64,000 nt of DNA from Rhodococcus globerulus NBRC 14531 (GTDB lineage Bacteria; Actinomycetota; Actinomycetes; Mycobacteriales; Mycobacteriaceae), in assembly GCF_001894805.1 (NCBI RefSeq), contig NZ_BCWX01000002.1, positions 1,240,001 through 1,304,000 on the forward strand, in the 5' to 3' direction. The translations under genes and the position numbers were made by a program. Positions 41,535 to 50,738 of this stretch are shown piece after piece. The notes under the pieces are model-generated. The model made no database searches, had not been told where the DNA came from, and worked only from the letters and a program-made list of their open reading frames with translations. Numbering within the stretch: the first letter of the stretch is position 1; each line of letters opens with the position of its first letter.

Positions 41535-42118
41535 AGGAAGACCGCCAAGTTCTGCATGCGCAAAACCGACTCGTCGGCGGCGATGTGCCGACGGGCCAGG
41601 CGCCAGACGTCCTCCTCGAGACGCAGCAGGTCGACGCGACCAACCGAGAGCAGCGAGGGCTCCAGCACGTCACCGCGGCTGCGGAACAACAGGACTGCCG
41701 ACTCGACGACGAGTTCGTTCTCGTTCTCCGTCGCGAAGGTGCGGACGTTGGACAGGTGGTGACGCAGTCGTGAGGGCGGATCCTCTGCCCACGCGTGGCC
41801 CGTGTCGAAACGCGCGACGCGACGGCTCAACGAGTACTTGTCCTCGTCGAAGTGCGCCATGTCCTTGGCCGTGTCATAGCCGGTTCCCAGCGCCGTGGTG
41901 ACGCGGATCGGCATGAAGTAATGGATGTCCTCGGCGAGGGTATCGAGCCAGGCGTCGTAGTCCTGTCGATCGAGAATGTAGGTCTCCTCCACGAGCCAGC
42001 GATTCGCGGTCAGGTGCCGCGGATCGTCGAATGCCAGTGAGGAGCCAACGGCGGTGGTCTTCGACGCGGCCTGACCCAGCGGGGAGCTGGCGGAGTCGAT
42101 GGGGATGTAGGTGCTCAT
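41531..42118 (-). CDS. Aromatic-ring-hydroxylating dioxygenase, beta subunit
   Basis: NTF2-fold small subunit of a Rieske non-heme iron oxygenase, 195 residues. WLVEETYILDRQDYDAWLDT, DIHYFMPIRVT, RRVARFDTGHAWAEDPPSRL, RHHLSNVRTF and VGRVDLLRLEEDVWRLARRH are the family blocks. It packs with the alpha subunit in an alpha3beta3 hexamer. Starts 3 bases after the alpha-subunit stop. Confidence 0.94.
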   Translation of the reverse strand: MSTYIPIDSASSPLGQAASKTTAVGSSLAFDDPRHLTANRWLVEETYILDRQDYDAWLDTLAEDIHYFMPIRVTTALGTGYDTAKDMAHFDEDKYSLSRRVARFDTGHAWAEDPPSRLRHHLSNVRTFATENENELVVESAVLLFRSRGDVLEPSLLSVGRVDLLRLEEDVWRLARRHIAADESVLRMQNLAVFL

Positions 42119-42121
42119 GAG

Positions 42122-43561
42122 TTATACCTCCGCCTTCTCGCTGCTGCACTGCGCTGCCGTGTCACTGCTGCACTCACCATCGACATTGGGAGCACCGACG
42201 TGAATGTTCTCCGTCACCGGCGCCGGCTTCTCCAGATAGTCGGCCCACTCGTTGAGAAGGTGCCGCTGGTTGTATTCGCCGTAGCCGACGTGCGCCACGC
42301 CGGGACCGCAGAACTCGTCCTCCGTCAATGGCTGCACTACCGGGCTGTCGTCGTGCAGCATGCCCATGCGGCCGTTGAGCAGCAGGCGGCGAGCCATCGA
42401 CCCACCGGCAGTGTTGGTCAGAGAAACCCAGTTCTCGACGTCATCCTGCTCGAACATGCCGCTGGAGCCGAAGCACATCAGGTAGGCCTTGTAGGAGAGC
42501 TTCTTGAACTCCTCCGGGGCTTCCTTGTCTACGACGAACCAGGACAGGACCTCGGTCTCGTCGGCGCTGATCGGCTGCCACTGCCGGATGGAGATGAAGG
42601 GCAGGACGTCGTCGCCTTCAGCGACCTTCGGCCAGTTGTGAACCAGGCTGATGTTCGGGAAGACCGAAGCGGCCGAGATCATGAAACCGTCGCGTCCGAT
42701 GACGTCGACCTGCTCCTGGGACCACTGCTCCTTCATGCGCTCGACCATTTCGTCGGGGTAGCCCACGTAGTTCATCTTCTCTTCGAAGGTTCCCGGGGGC
42801 AGCTTGTACGTGGTGCCGCCGCCTTTGCCCGCCCAGTATGTGTTGCCGTCCTTACGCTTTTCCGCCTTCGGCTCGCGAAACAGGCCGATCTCGACGACGC
42901 TCGTGTGGGTCTGCGGCGTGTGGTACATGTCGCCGGCGAAGTTCTCGGCACCGATCTTCCAGTTGGCCTTGACTCGCCAGCGCTGGGGTCCGCGAACCTC
43001 GACGCCGCTCGCGCTCTGCTTGGTGTAGTAGTCGAGGTAGAACTTGAAGTCGCCGAGGAAGTCCTCCAGCGGCTCGGCGTCCGGGTCCATCGACACGAAG
43101 ATCAGCCCGTTGTAGATGCCCAGACTGGGCGCCGGCAGCAGTCGCTGTCCCTTACGCGCGAAGCCCTCCTCGCCGCCGTATGCCTCCTTGTGGAACGGCA
43201 TACCGACGATGCGGCCGTCGTTCTTGTACGACCAGCCGTGGTAGGGGCAACGGAAGTGCGAGGCATTGCCCTGCTCGGCGCGGCACACCTGCATACCGCG
43301 GTGCAGGCACATGTTGAACATCGCGTGGATCTCGCCGGACTGGTCACGGCTGACGATGAACGAATTCTCCATGACGCGGCGCACAACGTAGTCGCCAACC
43401 TGCGGCAATTCCGACTCGTGCGCAACAAACATCCATGCACGGCTGAACAGCCGCTCCTTCTCAGCCTCGAAAACCTCTGCGTCGTTGTAGATGTGCGCAG
43501 GGAGCATGCCTCGTCGGACGTTCGCTATAACGCCATCCGCGTCACGCATGAGAAGCCTCAT
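42122..43561 (-). CDS. Aromatic-ring-hydroxylating dioxygenase, alpha subunit (Rieske)
   Basis: Catalytic large subunit, 479 residues. The Rieske [2Fe-2S] site is CLHRG (Cys85, His87) and CPYHGW (Cys105, His108). The mononuclear iron site is GDMYHTPQTH, with bridging Asp211 and ligands His214 and His219. The length and the group-III-like C-terminal domain fit biphenyl, naphthalene or phthalate dioxygenases. It inserts O2 into an aromatic ring to give a cis-dihydrodiol. First gene of a seven-gene operon. A TTGACA-N17-CAGAAT promoter and a palindrome precede it. The Ser/Cys-rich C-terminal tail is unusual. Substrate cannot be assigned from sequence alone. Confidence 0.95.
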   Translation of the reverse strand: MRLLMRDADGVIANVRRGMLPAHIYNDAEVFEAEKERLFSRAWMFVAHESELPQVGDYVVRRVMENSFIVSRDQSGEIHAMFNMCLHRGMQVCRAEQGNASHFRCPYHGWSYKNDGRIVGMPFHKEAYGGEEGFARKGQRLLPAPSLGIYNGLIFVSMDPDAEPLEDFLGDFKFYLDYYTKQSASGVEVRGPQRWRVKANWKIGAENFAGDMYHTPQTHTSVVEIGLFREPKAEKRKDGNTYWAGKGGGTTYKLPPGTFEEKMNYVGYPDEMVERMKEQWSQEQVDVIGRDGFMISAASVFPNISLVHNWPKVAEGDDVLPFISIRQWQPISADETEVLSWFVVDKEAPEEFKKLSYKAYLMCFGSSGMFEQDDVENWVSLTNTAGGSMARRLLLNGRMGMLHDDSPVVQPLTEDEFCGPGVAHVGYGEYNQRHLLNEWADYLEKPAPVTENIHVGAPNVDGECSSDTAAQCSSEKAEV

Positions 43562-43572
43562 TTCGATAGTTT

Positions 43573-43620
43573 TTCTGATGTACAGAAAGTTATTCTGCGT
43601 TCAGGAAGGAGCGATGTCAA
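43573..43620 (-). promoter_or_regulatory. Promoter and palindrome of the Rieske operon
   Basis: Minus strand TTGACA (43620-43615), 17 bases, CAGAAT (43597-43592). TTCTGATGTACAGAA (43573-43587) is a palindrome over the expected start site, extended to TTTCTG/CAGAAA. A weaker TTCTG...CAGGAA dyad overlaps the -10. Same layout as 20813-20827. The rest of 43562-43835 holds no supported gene. Confidence 0.6.
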
Positions 43621-43835
43621 CCGTCGATTCACCGCACGGTTCGTTCAGCTTCACGGACTCGAATCTCCGCATAGAAGAATTATGGTCTGTTCAGCAGAGG
43701 TAATGTGGTGCCCAAGCAGCACAAATGCACCGGCCAGCCCGGTTGAATGCGAAACCCGTCGCGTCACGTTGTGCAGGTGAGCCTGGACAACTTCAGCCGG
43801 TGTCGGAAGTCGGAAACCGCGCCTGGCCCGGTCGG

Positions 43836-44999
43836 TCAATCCTGGATCGCGAGGGGAAGCTCGGCGTACACGCGCCAGCTGCCGTCCGGGCGTCGACCGG
43901 TCTCGAGAGTTCCCTGCAGAACTGCGACGCGCTCACGCATTCCGACCAAGCCGTTGCCGGAACCACCTGTGAAAGCAGACGTCGCCGTCCCCTTGTCGAT
44001 GACTTCCACCAGGACTGCGGTGTCGGTGCGGCGCACGGTAACTCGCGCTTTCGGACTGTCACCGCCGTGACGCAGCACGTTGGTCAGTGACTCCTGAACG
44101 ATCCGGTGAATACCCAAACTCACGGACGGCGTGATGTCGTCGAGTTCACCTGTCAACTCCAGTCGCACGTTCAAACCCGTCGCGCGCATCATCTCCACGA
44201 CCTTTGCGATGCCGGCGGACCCGTGCTGCGGCATCGCGTCGTTGTTGACTTCGGTGCGCAACAGCGAGACCGTGCGTCGTAGTTCCGCCAGCGCGTCTCG
44301 CCCTGTGCTCGAGATGTTGCCAAGCGCTTTCTTCGCTAGCGCCGGATTCGTGTCGACGGCATAGCTCGCCCCGTCGGCTTGGACGATCATCACGCTCACC
44401 GCGTGGGCAACGACGTCGTGCAATTCGCGCGCGATGCGTGTTCGCTCCGCGGCAACGGCTTCCTCGGCCCGGCGGTCGCGGTCGTATTCGGCCACCTCCA
44501 GACGTGCCGCCACTTCTTCGTCATACGCGCGTCTGGCACTGACAAATTCGGCGCTGATCCAAGCCAGGGCGAACAGCATTGCGGTAACGATGAGATCCAG
44601 GACGATGTCTGTTCGCACCACAAGTATCGCCAGAGTCGAGTCGATGAGGAGAAAGCCGAGGTAAATCGCGGCGGTGCGCCGGTCCACGTACACGACCAGC
44701 GTGTAGAGAGCTACGCCTAGCGCCAGCAATCCGGGATGTTCGACTGATGCATTCCCACTCATCCACATGAGAAAAGTACTGGTGAACGACATCAGGAGGA
44801 TCGCCACCGCAGACACTCGCGGGTACTTACGACGCCAGAGGACGGGAAGGCAGATCAGGAATCCGAGCGCCAGCTGTTGCCAATGTTCCTCGCGCTCAGA
44901 GCCTATGTACGAGACGATCTCCAGGGCAAAGAACAGCAACGCCAACGCGCCGTCGGCGATCATCGGCTTGCCTCGCAGCCACAGGCTGAACCTCCTCAT
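43836..44999 (-). CDS. Sensor histidine kinase (HisKA_3/DesK-like), orphan
   Basis: Membrane sensor kinase of 387 residues. Residues about 15-150 contain four to five hydrophobic segments. The dimerisation/phosphoacceptor helix RIARELHDVVAHAVSVMIVQ places His194 as the phosphorylation site; a HATPase domain follows, with VQESLTNVLRHGGD (N box) and GSGNGLVGMRERVAVL (G box). Kinases of this type are nearly always followed by a NarL-type response regulator; none is present on either side, only a 62-codon TTG-start frame with no receiver motif. Confidence 0.9.
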   Translation of the reverse strand: MRRFSLWLRGKPMIADGALALLFFALEIVSYIGSEREEHWQQLALGFLICLPVLWRRKYPRVSAVAILLMSFTSTFLMWMSGNASVEHPGLLALGVALYTLVVYVDRRTAAIYLGFLLIDSTLAILVVRTDIVLDLIVTAMLFALAWISAEFVSARRAYDEEVAARLEVAEYDRDRRAEEAVAAERTRIARELHDVVAHAVSVMIVQADGASYAVDTNPALAKKALGNISSTGRDALAELRRTVSLLRTEVNNDAMPQHGSAGIAKVVEMMRATGLNVRLELTGELDDITPSVSLGIHRIVQESLTNVLRHGGDSPKARVTVRRTDTAVLVEVIDKGTATSAFTGGSGNGLVGMRERVAVLQGTLETGRRPDGSWRVYAELPLAIQD

Positions 45000-45059
45000 G
45001 CGATCAAGACTCCCACACCGTCACCGCATCACCGCTCACTCTGTGAGAGAGTCACCGCC

Positions 45060-45827
45060 GTGGATATTGCGGACTGGGGCCTGCTCATGACGGCGGCGAC
45101 GGCGGCCGGATGGGTTGATGCCGTTGTCGGCGGCGGCGGGCTGATTCTGCTGCCGGCACTGTTCCTGGTTGCACCCCAGTTGACGCCGCAGGCCGCATTG
45201 GCTACCAACAAGCTCACCGCGTTCACCGGGACCAGCGCTGCGGTGTGGACGTTCTCACGCCGAATTCCGATGCAATGGCGACAGTTGATCCCGGCGGCGA
45301 TCTTGGCCGCGATTACTGCAGCGTGTGGCGCGGCAGCAGTGTCGTTGATCGACAAAAAGTACTTCATTCCGATCGTGATGGTTGTCCTGGTGGCCGTCGC
45401 CGTGTTCGTCACGATGCGTCCGAGCCTGGGTACGACGCTCGCCACGCACCGCCCGACTCAACGCAAGTCGGCTCTGGTGATCTTGCTGTCAGCGGGACTC
45501 ATCGGGCTTTACGACGGTTTACTCGGCCCAGGCACGGGCACGTTCCTGATCATCAGCTTCGCGACGTTCCTCGGAACGGAGTTCGTCCGCAGCGCGGCGA
45601 TGGCCAAGGTCATCAATCTCGGTTCCAATTTCGGCGCTTTGACGTACTTTGCCGTCACCGGCCACGTGTGGTGGAGCTTGGGATTGGCGATGGCCGTGTG
45701 CAATGTTCTCGGCGCGGTCGTCGGTTCGCGTATGGCACTGAGTAAAGGCTCCGGTTTTGTCCGGATCACACTGCTTGTTGTTGTGATTGCCATGGTGATT
45801 CGCCTGGGGTGGCAGCAGTTCGGCTAG
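45060..45827 (+). CDS. TSUP (TauE/SafE) family membrane exporter
   Basis: Membrane protein of 255 residues with about seven to eight hydrophobic segments. Duplicated signature: AGWVDAVVGGGGLILLPALF in the first half and LIGLYDGLLGPGTGTFLIIS in the second, typical of sulfite/sulfonate or related anion transporters. GTG at 45060 (GAGAGA upstream) is preferred. Divergent from the kinase gene by 60 bases; lies 4 bases before tldD. Confidence 0.9.
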   Translation: MDIADWGLLMTAATAAGWVDAVVGGGGLILLPALFLVAPQLTPQAALATNKLTAFTGTSAAVWTFSRRIPMQWRQLIPAAILAAITAACGAAAVSLIDKKYFIPIVMVVLVAVAVFVTMRPSLGTTLATHRPTQRKSALVILLSAGLIGLYDGLLGPGTGTFLIISFATFLGTEFVRSAAMAKVINLGSNFGALTYFAVTGHVWWSLGLAMAVCNVLGAVVGSRMALSKGSGFVRITLLVVVIAMVIRLGWQQFG

Positions 45828-45831
45828 CGTC

Positions 45832-47358
45832 ATGACGGTGACCGTCACCCGAGATGTCGATACAGATTTCCTCGCCCTCCCTCTGAAGGCAGTAGCGGAC
45901 GCCGCGCTGTCCGCAGCGCGCGCCGCCGGAGCCGAGCACGCGGATGTACGTGTGCACCGGTTGCTCACTCAGTCGATCCGGTTGCGCGACGGCAAAGTTC
46001 AATCGGTTTCGGACAGCGACGAAGTGGGTGTGGCTGTCCGCGTGATCGTGGACGGAACCTGGGGGTTTGCCTCCCACGCGGAGGTGTCACCCGCTGTTGC
46101 GTCGTCGTTGGCACGGCAAGCCGTCGAGGTGGCGAGGGCGTTGCGATCACTCAATCGCGATCCGGTGACTCTTGCCGACGAACCGATCTACGCCGACGCC
46201 ACGTGGGTGTCTCCGTACGAGATAGATCCGTTCACCACTCCGACGTCCGACAAGGTCGATCTTCTCCTGGACTACTCGGGCCGACTTCAGGCGTCCGACG
46301 GCGTCGACCACGTCACCGCTGGGGTTCTCCAGGTCAAGGAGCAGACGTTCTACGCCGATATGGCGGGCTCGTCGATCATCCAGCAACGGGTGCGACTGCA
46401 TCCCGAAATCGAGGCAACAGCCGTCGACAAATCAGCGGGCAGCTTCGAGTCGATGCGTACTTTGGCGCCGCCGGTCGCGCGGGGTTGGGAGTATCTCGGC
46501 ACCGGTAGCACGTGGGACTGGGCTGAGGAGCTGGCGCAGATCCCGCAGTGGCTCACCGAGAAGGTCAAGGCGCCGTCGGCCACACCTGGCCCGACAGACC
46601 TCGTGATCGACCCGACCAACCTGTGGCTCACCATTCACGAATCCATCGGGCATGCAACCGAATACGATCGGGCAATCGGATACGAAGCCGCCTATGCCGG
46701 CACCTCCTTCGCGACCCCCGACAAGCTCGGCACACTGAAGTACGGCACCGACATCATGCACGTCACGGCCGACCGCAACGTCGCACACGGACTGGCCAGC
46801 GTCGGCTATGACGACGACGGCGTCGCCGCCCAGCGCTGGGACTTGGTCGCAGACGGCACGCTGGTCGGATATCAACTCGACCGCGCGTTTGCCCCGCGTC
46901 TGGGCCTGGAGCGCTCCAACGGGTGCTCGTACGCCGATTCGCCGCACCACGTTCCCATCCAGCGCATGGCCAACGTTTCCCTCTCCGCCGATCCGGAGAC
47001 CGACACGTCGACGGCCGACTTGATCTCGAGAGTCGAAGACGGCATCTACATCGTCGGAGACAAGTCGTGGTCAATCGACATGCAGCGCTACAACTTCCAG
47101 TTCACGGGTCAGCGGTTCTTCAAAATCCGGGACGGCAAACTCGACGGCCAGGTCCGCGACGTCGCTTACCAGGCCACCACCACCGACTTCTGGGGCTCGA
47201 TGGAAGCTGTAGGCGGAGCGTCGACGTGGAAACTCGGCGGCGCATTCAATTGCGGCAAGGCACAACCCGGGCAGGTCGCCGCTGTCAGTCACGGATGCCC
47301 GTCCGCTTTGTTCCGCGGCGTCAACATCCTCAACACCCGTTCGGAGGCCCAGCAGTGA
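45832..47358 (+). CDS. tldD: TldD-like metalloprotease
   Basis: Larger catalytic member of the TldD/TldE peptidase pair, 508 residues. The zinc motif HESIGH (His269, Glu270, His274) is intact, with a downstream Cys-containing GGASTWKLGGAFNCGKAQPG block that supplies the third ligand. The pair degrades or matures small unfolded peptides in the cytoplasm (family knowledge). Followed by tldE with a GTGA overlap, so the two are translationally coupled. Confidence 0.93.
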   Translation: MTVTVTRDVDTDFLALPLKAVADAALSAARAAGAEHADVRVHRLLTQSIRLRDGKVQSVSDSDEVGVAVRVIVDGTWGFASHAEVSPAVASSLARQAVEVARALRSLNRDPVTLADEPIYADATWVSPYEIDPFTTPTSDKVDLLLDYSGRLQASDGVDHVTAGVLQVKEQTFYADMAGSSIIQQRVRLHPEIEATAVDKSAGSFESMRTLAPPVARGWEYLGTGSTWDWAEELAQIPQWLTEKVKAPSATPGPTDLVIDPTNLWLTIHESIGHATEYDRAIGYEAAYAGTSFATPDKLGTLKYGTDIMHVTADRNVAHGLASVGYDDDGVAAQRWDLVADGTLVGYQLDRAFAPRLGLERSNGCSYADSPHHVPIQRMANVSLSADPETDTSTADLISRVEDGIYIVGDKSWSIDMQRYNFQFTGQRFFKIRDGKLDGQVRDVAYQATTTDFWGSMEAVGGASTWKLGGAFNCGKAQPGQVAAVSHGCPSALFRGVNILNTRSEAQQ

Positions 47359-48716
47359 TCACGGCGCAGCAGGTAGTGGACCGCGCGCTGGCCGCGCGAA
47401 CCGTCGACGAGTCGATCGTCATCGTCACCGACGCCAGCGAAGCGTCGTTGCGGTGGGCCAACAACTCCATGACCACGAACGGTGTCTCACTGTCTCGGAC
47501 CTGGACCGTCATCTCGATCGTTCGGGACGGTGACACCGCCCGTGTCGGGACAGTGAGTTCCAGCAGTGTCGATCCCGCGCAGATCGAGACTGTCGTAAAG
47601 GCAAGCGAGGACGCCGCCCGAAGTGCAACACCCGCCGACGACGCCTCCGACCTTGTACCGGCAGGTCCAGCAGATTCTGAATGGGAATCCGGCCCTGCAC
47701 TGACCGACATCGCTGTCTTCAGCCGCCTTGCTGCCGACCTCTCCGCCGGCTTCGACGGACAGGATCAACTGTTCGGCTTTGCGCATCATCAACTGCACAC
47801 CACGTGGCTCGGAACCTCTACCGGCCTTCGCCGCCGCACCGTTCAGCCCACCGGCTCAGTCGAGATCAACGGCAAACGCGGCGACGCCAGCGCCTGGGTC
47901 GGATCCGGGACGGTCGACTTCAGCGACATCTCCATACCCAATCTTTTGTCCCAGTTGACTACTCGTCTCGACTGGGCAAAAAACTCGGTCGCGTTGCCGG
48001 CTGGACGGTACGAAACAATTCTTCCGCCGTCCGCGGTTGCAGACCTCATGATCTACCTGATGTGGACCATGGAAGGCCGCGGAGCCGAGGAAGGCCACAC
48101 CGCACTGTCGAGGACAGGTGGCACGCGAATCGGGGAAACCCTCGGAACACTGGGATTGACTCTGACCTCGGACCCGGACGCCGACGGCTTGAAATCCGCG
48201 CCGTTCGTGGTGACCACGTCGTCGAGTGAATCCGTCTCGCTCTTCGACAACGGTATGGACATCGATCGTGTCGACTGGATCAAAGACGGCACGATCTCAG
48301 CCCTCGCGTATCCGCGTCATGCTGCCCGCGAATTCGACCGACCGGTTGCCGTGCCAGGTGACAACCTGATCCTCACCGGCGGCGATGACACCGGCATCGA
48401 GGACATGATCGCGAAAACCGAACGCGGTCTCCTCCTCACCACACTCTGGTACATCCGCGAGGTGGATCCGACAACGCTGCTGCTCACCGGGTTGACCCGC
48501 GACGGTGTGTACCTCATCGAGAACGGCACGATCGTCGGCGCGGTCAACAATTTCCGCTTCAACGAAAGCCCGCTGGACCTCCTTCGCCGTGTCACCGAAG
48601 CCGGACGAACCGAGATCACGCTCCCTCGCGAATGGAAAGACTGGTTCACCCGCACCGCCATGCCACCGCTGCGCATTGCCGATTTCCACATGTCGTCGGT
48701 CAGCGCGGCGCAGTAG
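47355..48716 (+). CDS. tldE: TldE/PmbA-like protein
   Basis: Non-catalytic partner of TldD, 453 residues, lacking the HExxxH motif as expected. Blocks include SVALPAGRYETILPPSAVAD, LMIYLMWTMEGRGAEEG, GLLLTTLWYIREVDPTTLLL and VGAVNNFRFNESPLDLLRRV near the end, all typical. GTG at 47355 overlaps the tldD stop; the longer frame upstream is inside tldD and rejected. Confidence 0.92.
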   Translation: MITAQQVVDRALAARTVDESIVIVTDASEASLRWANNSMTTNGVSLSRTWTVISIVRDGDTARVGTVSSSSVDPAQIETVVKASEDAARSATPADDASDLVPAGPADSEWESGPALTDIAVFSRLAADLSAGFDGQDQLFGFAHHQLHTTWLGTSTGLRRRTVQPTGSVEINGKRGDASAWVGSGTVDFSDISIPNLLSQLTTRLDWAKNSVALPAGRYETILPPSAVADLMIYLMWTMEGRGAEEGHTALSRTGGTRIGETLGTLGLTLTSDPDADGLKSAPFVVTTSSSESVSLFDNGMDIDRVDWIKDGTISALAYPRHAAREFDRPVAVPGDNLILTGGDDTGIEDMIAKTERGLLLTTLWYIREVDPTTLLLTGLTRDGVYLIENGTIVGAVNNFRFNESPLDLLRRVTEAGRTEITLPREWKDWFTRTAMPPLRIADFHMSSVSAAQ

Positions 48717-48779
48717 AAACGTTTCCCTCCCACCCACTCTGGGTAGGCCGTCGATAGGACTACACGAAGAAGTTTTGTA

Positions 48780-49010
48780 ATGGAGAAGTACAAGATCACC
48801 CTCCCGGAAGGCACCTCGACAGTTGGGGAATTCGAATCCGACCGGGATGCTATTGCCCACGCAGTGAAGTTGAATCACGGTTGCAGCGACAGTGTTTCGG
48901 TATCGAGGATCGACAACACCGGAAAACTGATACCGACCATGCTGCATTGCGATTCCTCCCCTCAGGCAGAGAATCATCGAAGGTCATCGAATTCCGCGCA
49001 GCACGCGTGA
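48780..49010 (+). CDS. Small hypothetical protein
   Basis: A 76-residue frame starting ATG with a weak GAAGAAG site, 63 bases after tldE. KYKITLPEGTSTVGEFESDR and AIAHAVKLNHGCSDSVSVSR look like a small alpha/beta protein. No family recognised; neighbouring gene on the right converges. Confidence 0.45.
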   Translation: MEKYKITLPEGTSTVGEFESDRDAIAHAVKLNHGCSDSVSVSRIDNTGKLIPTMLHCDSSPQAENHRRSSNSAQHA

Positions 49011-49106
49011 GATTGCCTGATACTGGGTGCCGAGACGCCGGTTACAGATGCACGGCTGTGCCCTTGCCGATAGTGGTGCAGAGTGCGTCGAGGTCGGCGG
49101 GCTGTG

Positions 49107-50597
49107 CTACCCGTCGACTCGGATTACTCCACTGATCGTCCCTTGAAGGTAGTCACCACTCGAATTGATCAGCGCGGACATCTGCAAGGTGTCGTTGACG
49201 ATGGTTCCGGGTAGATCGCGCGACGCAAGCACCTCCCCGGTGTTCGGATCGATCACCGTGAACGCAAAGCCGTCGAGCGGGGTGGTGCTGTCGGATGAAA
49301 GCGGAAGCCCTTGACGAACGACGGTGTACAAATTTCCGTCGGCAGTCGACAGATGCGGCACGGCAGAACTACGAGCGTCGTTGTCCCACACTGTGTGGCA
49401 TCCGGTTCCAGCATTATCGACATCGACTCGCGTCATGCCGCCGACAAACGGTGCACTCGCGGGTACCGCGGGCCCGGCGCCTTCGGGCACCGTCGGGTAG
49501 GGATAGCCGTACGTGCCGGCCACGAACACCGAGTTGCCGATACCAATCGGCGAGTTCTCGCTGCCTGGCCCTGCGGTACTGAGAACTTTTTGACTGCAGA
49601 CCATTTCACCGGTCGCAGCTCGGTAGACCAAGAGATGCACCTGAGTGTCGGCATTGTCGACGATCGTCACGTAGTCGTCTCCGTTTGGGCCGAAATAGGT
49701 TGGCGTGGAACCGGTTCCCCAGCTGAGTTGACCTGGCTTGCGGGCACTGCCACGGTCGTACGGTGCACGCCAATCTATTGTCGGGGTGCCGTCCTGCGCG
49801 GCGCTGAGCTGGTACAGCGCGTGAGTAGTCGCGACGGCGGTGCCGAACGCCGAGGTAGAGATGCTGTTCTGCACTTCCTCGCCGGCCGGCAATTGCAGTG
49901 TGCGGGCGACTCCTCCCCCGTCGACGCTACCGACGCGACCGGCACCAGTCGCAAACCACACGTTGCCTTGCCAGTCCGGTGCGAGGCCGGTGACATTGTC
50001 GCCGTCGGGAATTGACGAGGTCAGATCAACTGATTGGTCGACGAAGAGTCGCCAACCGCCGTTTGGCTTCTGTTCGTGCTGCACCCGCACCAGCATGCGG
50101 TTACCATCCACCGCAACAAGCCGGTTGTCGTTGTCCAGGTACGCATAGACACCGCCGAGCAAGCTGCCTTTCGCAAGTTCAAGTTGCGCAACGGAAGCAG
50201 CAGGTGAGAATGATCCGACTGACGAACCCGCCGATCCGGTGCCGAGCGCCGACGTGTCGATCAGGTGCACCGTCGGAGTCTGGCCGAGGATGCTGGTACA
50301 CAGCGCAAGAACCAATCCATCGGATCCCTCGAGCAGTGTCGGGCATGCTGCAGCCAAGGGAAGCGGATCAACGGTTAATTTCCCGGTGCCCGGACCGCTG
50401 AGTGGTGTCGCATCGGAGGAACCGGCGTCACCGTGCATCGTCGAGGTACCCGCGGGTCCGAGGAACGGGTTGGGAGCGGCGAGTGGACCCCAGGATGTGG
50501 GCTGAGCGGATGCGATGCCACCGCCTGTTGCAATCAGTACCGCGGTCAGAGCTGTCAGAACCAGTCGGCCCCTCGTCCCACTCGGCACCTTCTGCAT
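49107..50597 (-). CDS. Secreted beta-propeller-like protein, unknown function
   Basis: A 496-residue exported protein. ATG at 50597 (GGAGA upstream) starts a signal peptide with a basic N-terminus, TALTAVLIATGGGIASA core and an AQP cleavage region. The mature part shows repeated strand-turn units (YLDNDNRLVAVDGNRMLVRV; LAPDWQGNVWFATGAGRVGS; FAFTVIDPNTGEVLASRDLP), suggesting a quinoprotein/PQQ-like propeller without clear cofactor residues. Four Cys are present. Resembles secreted proteins of unknown function in mycolata. Confidence 0.78.
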   Translation of the reverse strand: MQKVPSGTRGRLVLTALTAVLIATGGGIASAQPTSWGPLAAPNPFLGPAGTSTMHGDAGSSDATPLSGPGTGKLTVDPLPLAAACPTLLEGSDGLVLALCTSILGQTPTVHLIDTSALGTGSAGSSVGSFSPAASVAQLELAKGSLLGGVYAYLDNDNRLVAVDGNRMLVRVQHEQKPNGGWRLFVDQSVDLTSSIPDGDNVTGLAPDWQGNVWFATGAGRVGSVDGGGVARTLQLPAGEEVQNSISTSAFGTAVATTHALYQLSAAQDGTPTIDWRAPYDRGSARKPGQLSWGTGSTPTYFGPNGDDYVTIVDNADTQVHLLVYRAATGEMVCSQKVLSTAGPGSENSPIGIGNSVFVAGTYGYPYPTVPEGAGPAVPASAPFVGGMTRVDVDNAGTGCHTVWDNDARSSAVPHLSTADGNLYTVVRQGLPLSSDSTTPLDGFAFTVIDPNTGEVLASRDLPGTIVNDTLQMSALINSSGDYLQGTISGVIRVDG

Positions 50598-50738
50598 CGC
50601 ATCTCCGTTCCCCGTGGGAGTGTTTTTCGCGGACGACAGACAGAGACCCGCGCTATGTGCGGTTCGAGTCGACCACACATTTGTTTGCGGCCAGGCCTAT
50701 TCCCGAAAAATTGCGACAATTACCCCAAAAGGTTGACG

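Noticed and set aside
42200-43780. 526-codon plus-strand frame opposite the Rieske alpha subunit
   Set aside because: Shadow frame; the alpha subunit has intact iron-ligand motifs.
43651-43839. Truncated response regulator after the histidine kinase
   Set aside because: The frame starts with TTG, has no receiver-domain motif (no DD, D, or K pattern) and no ribosome site.
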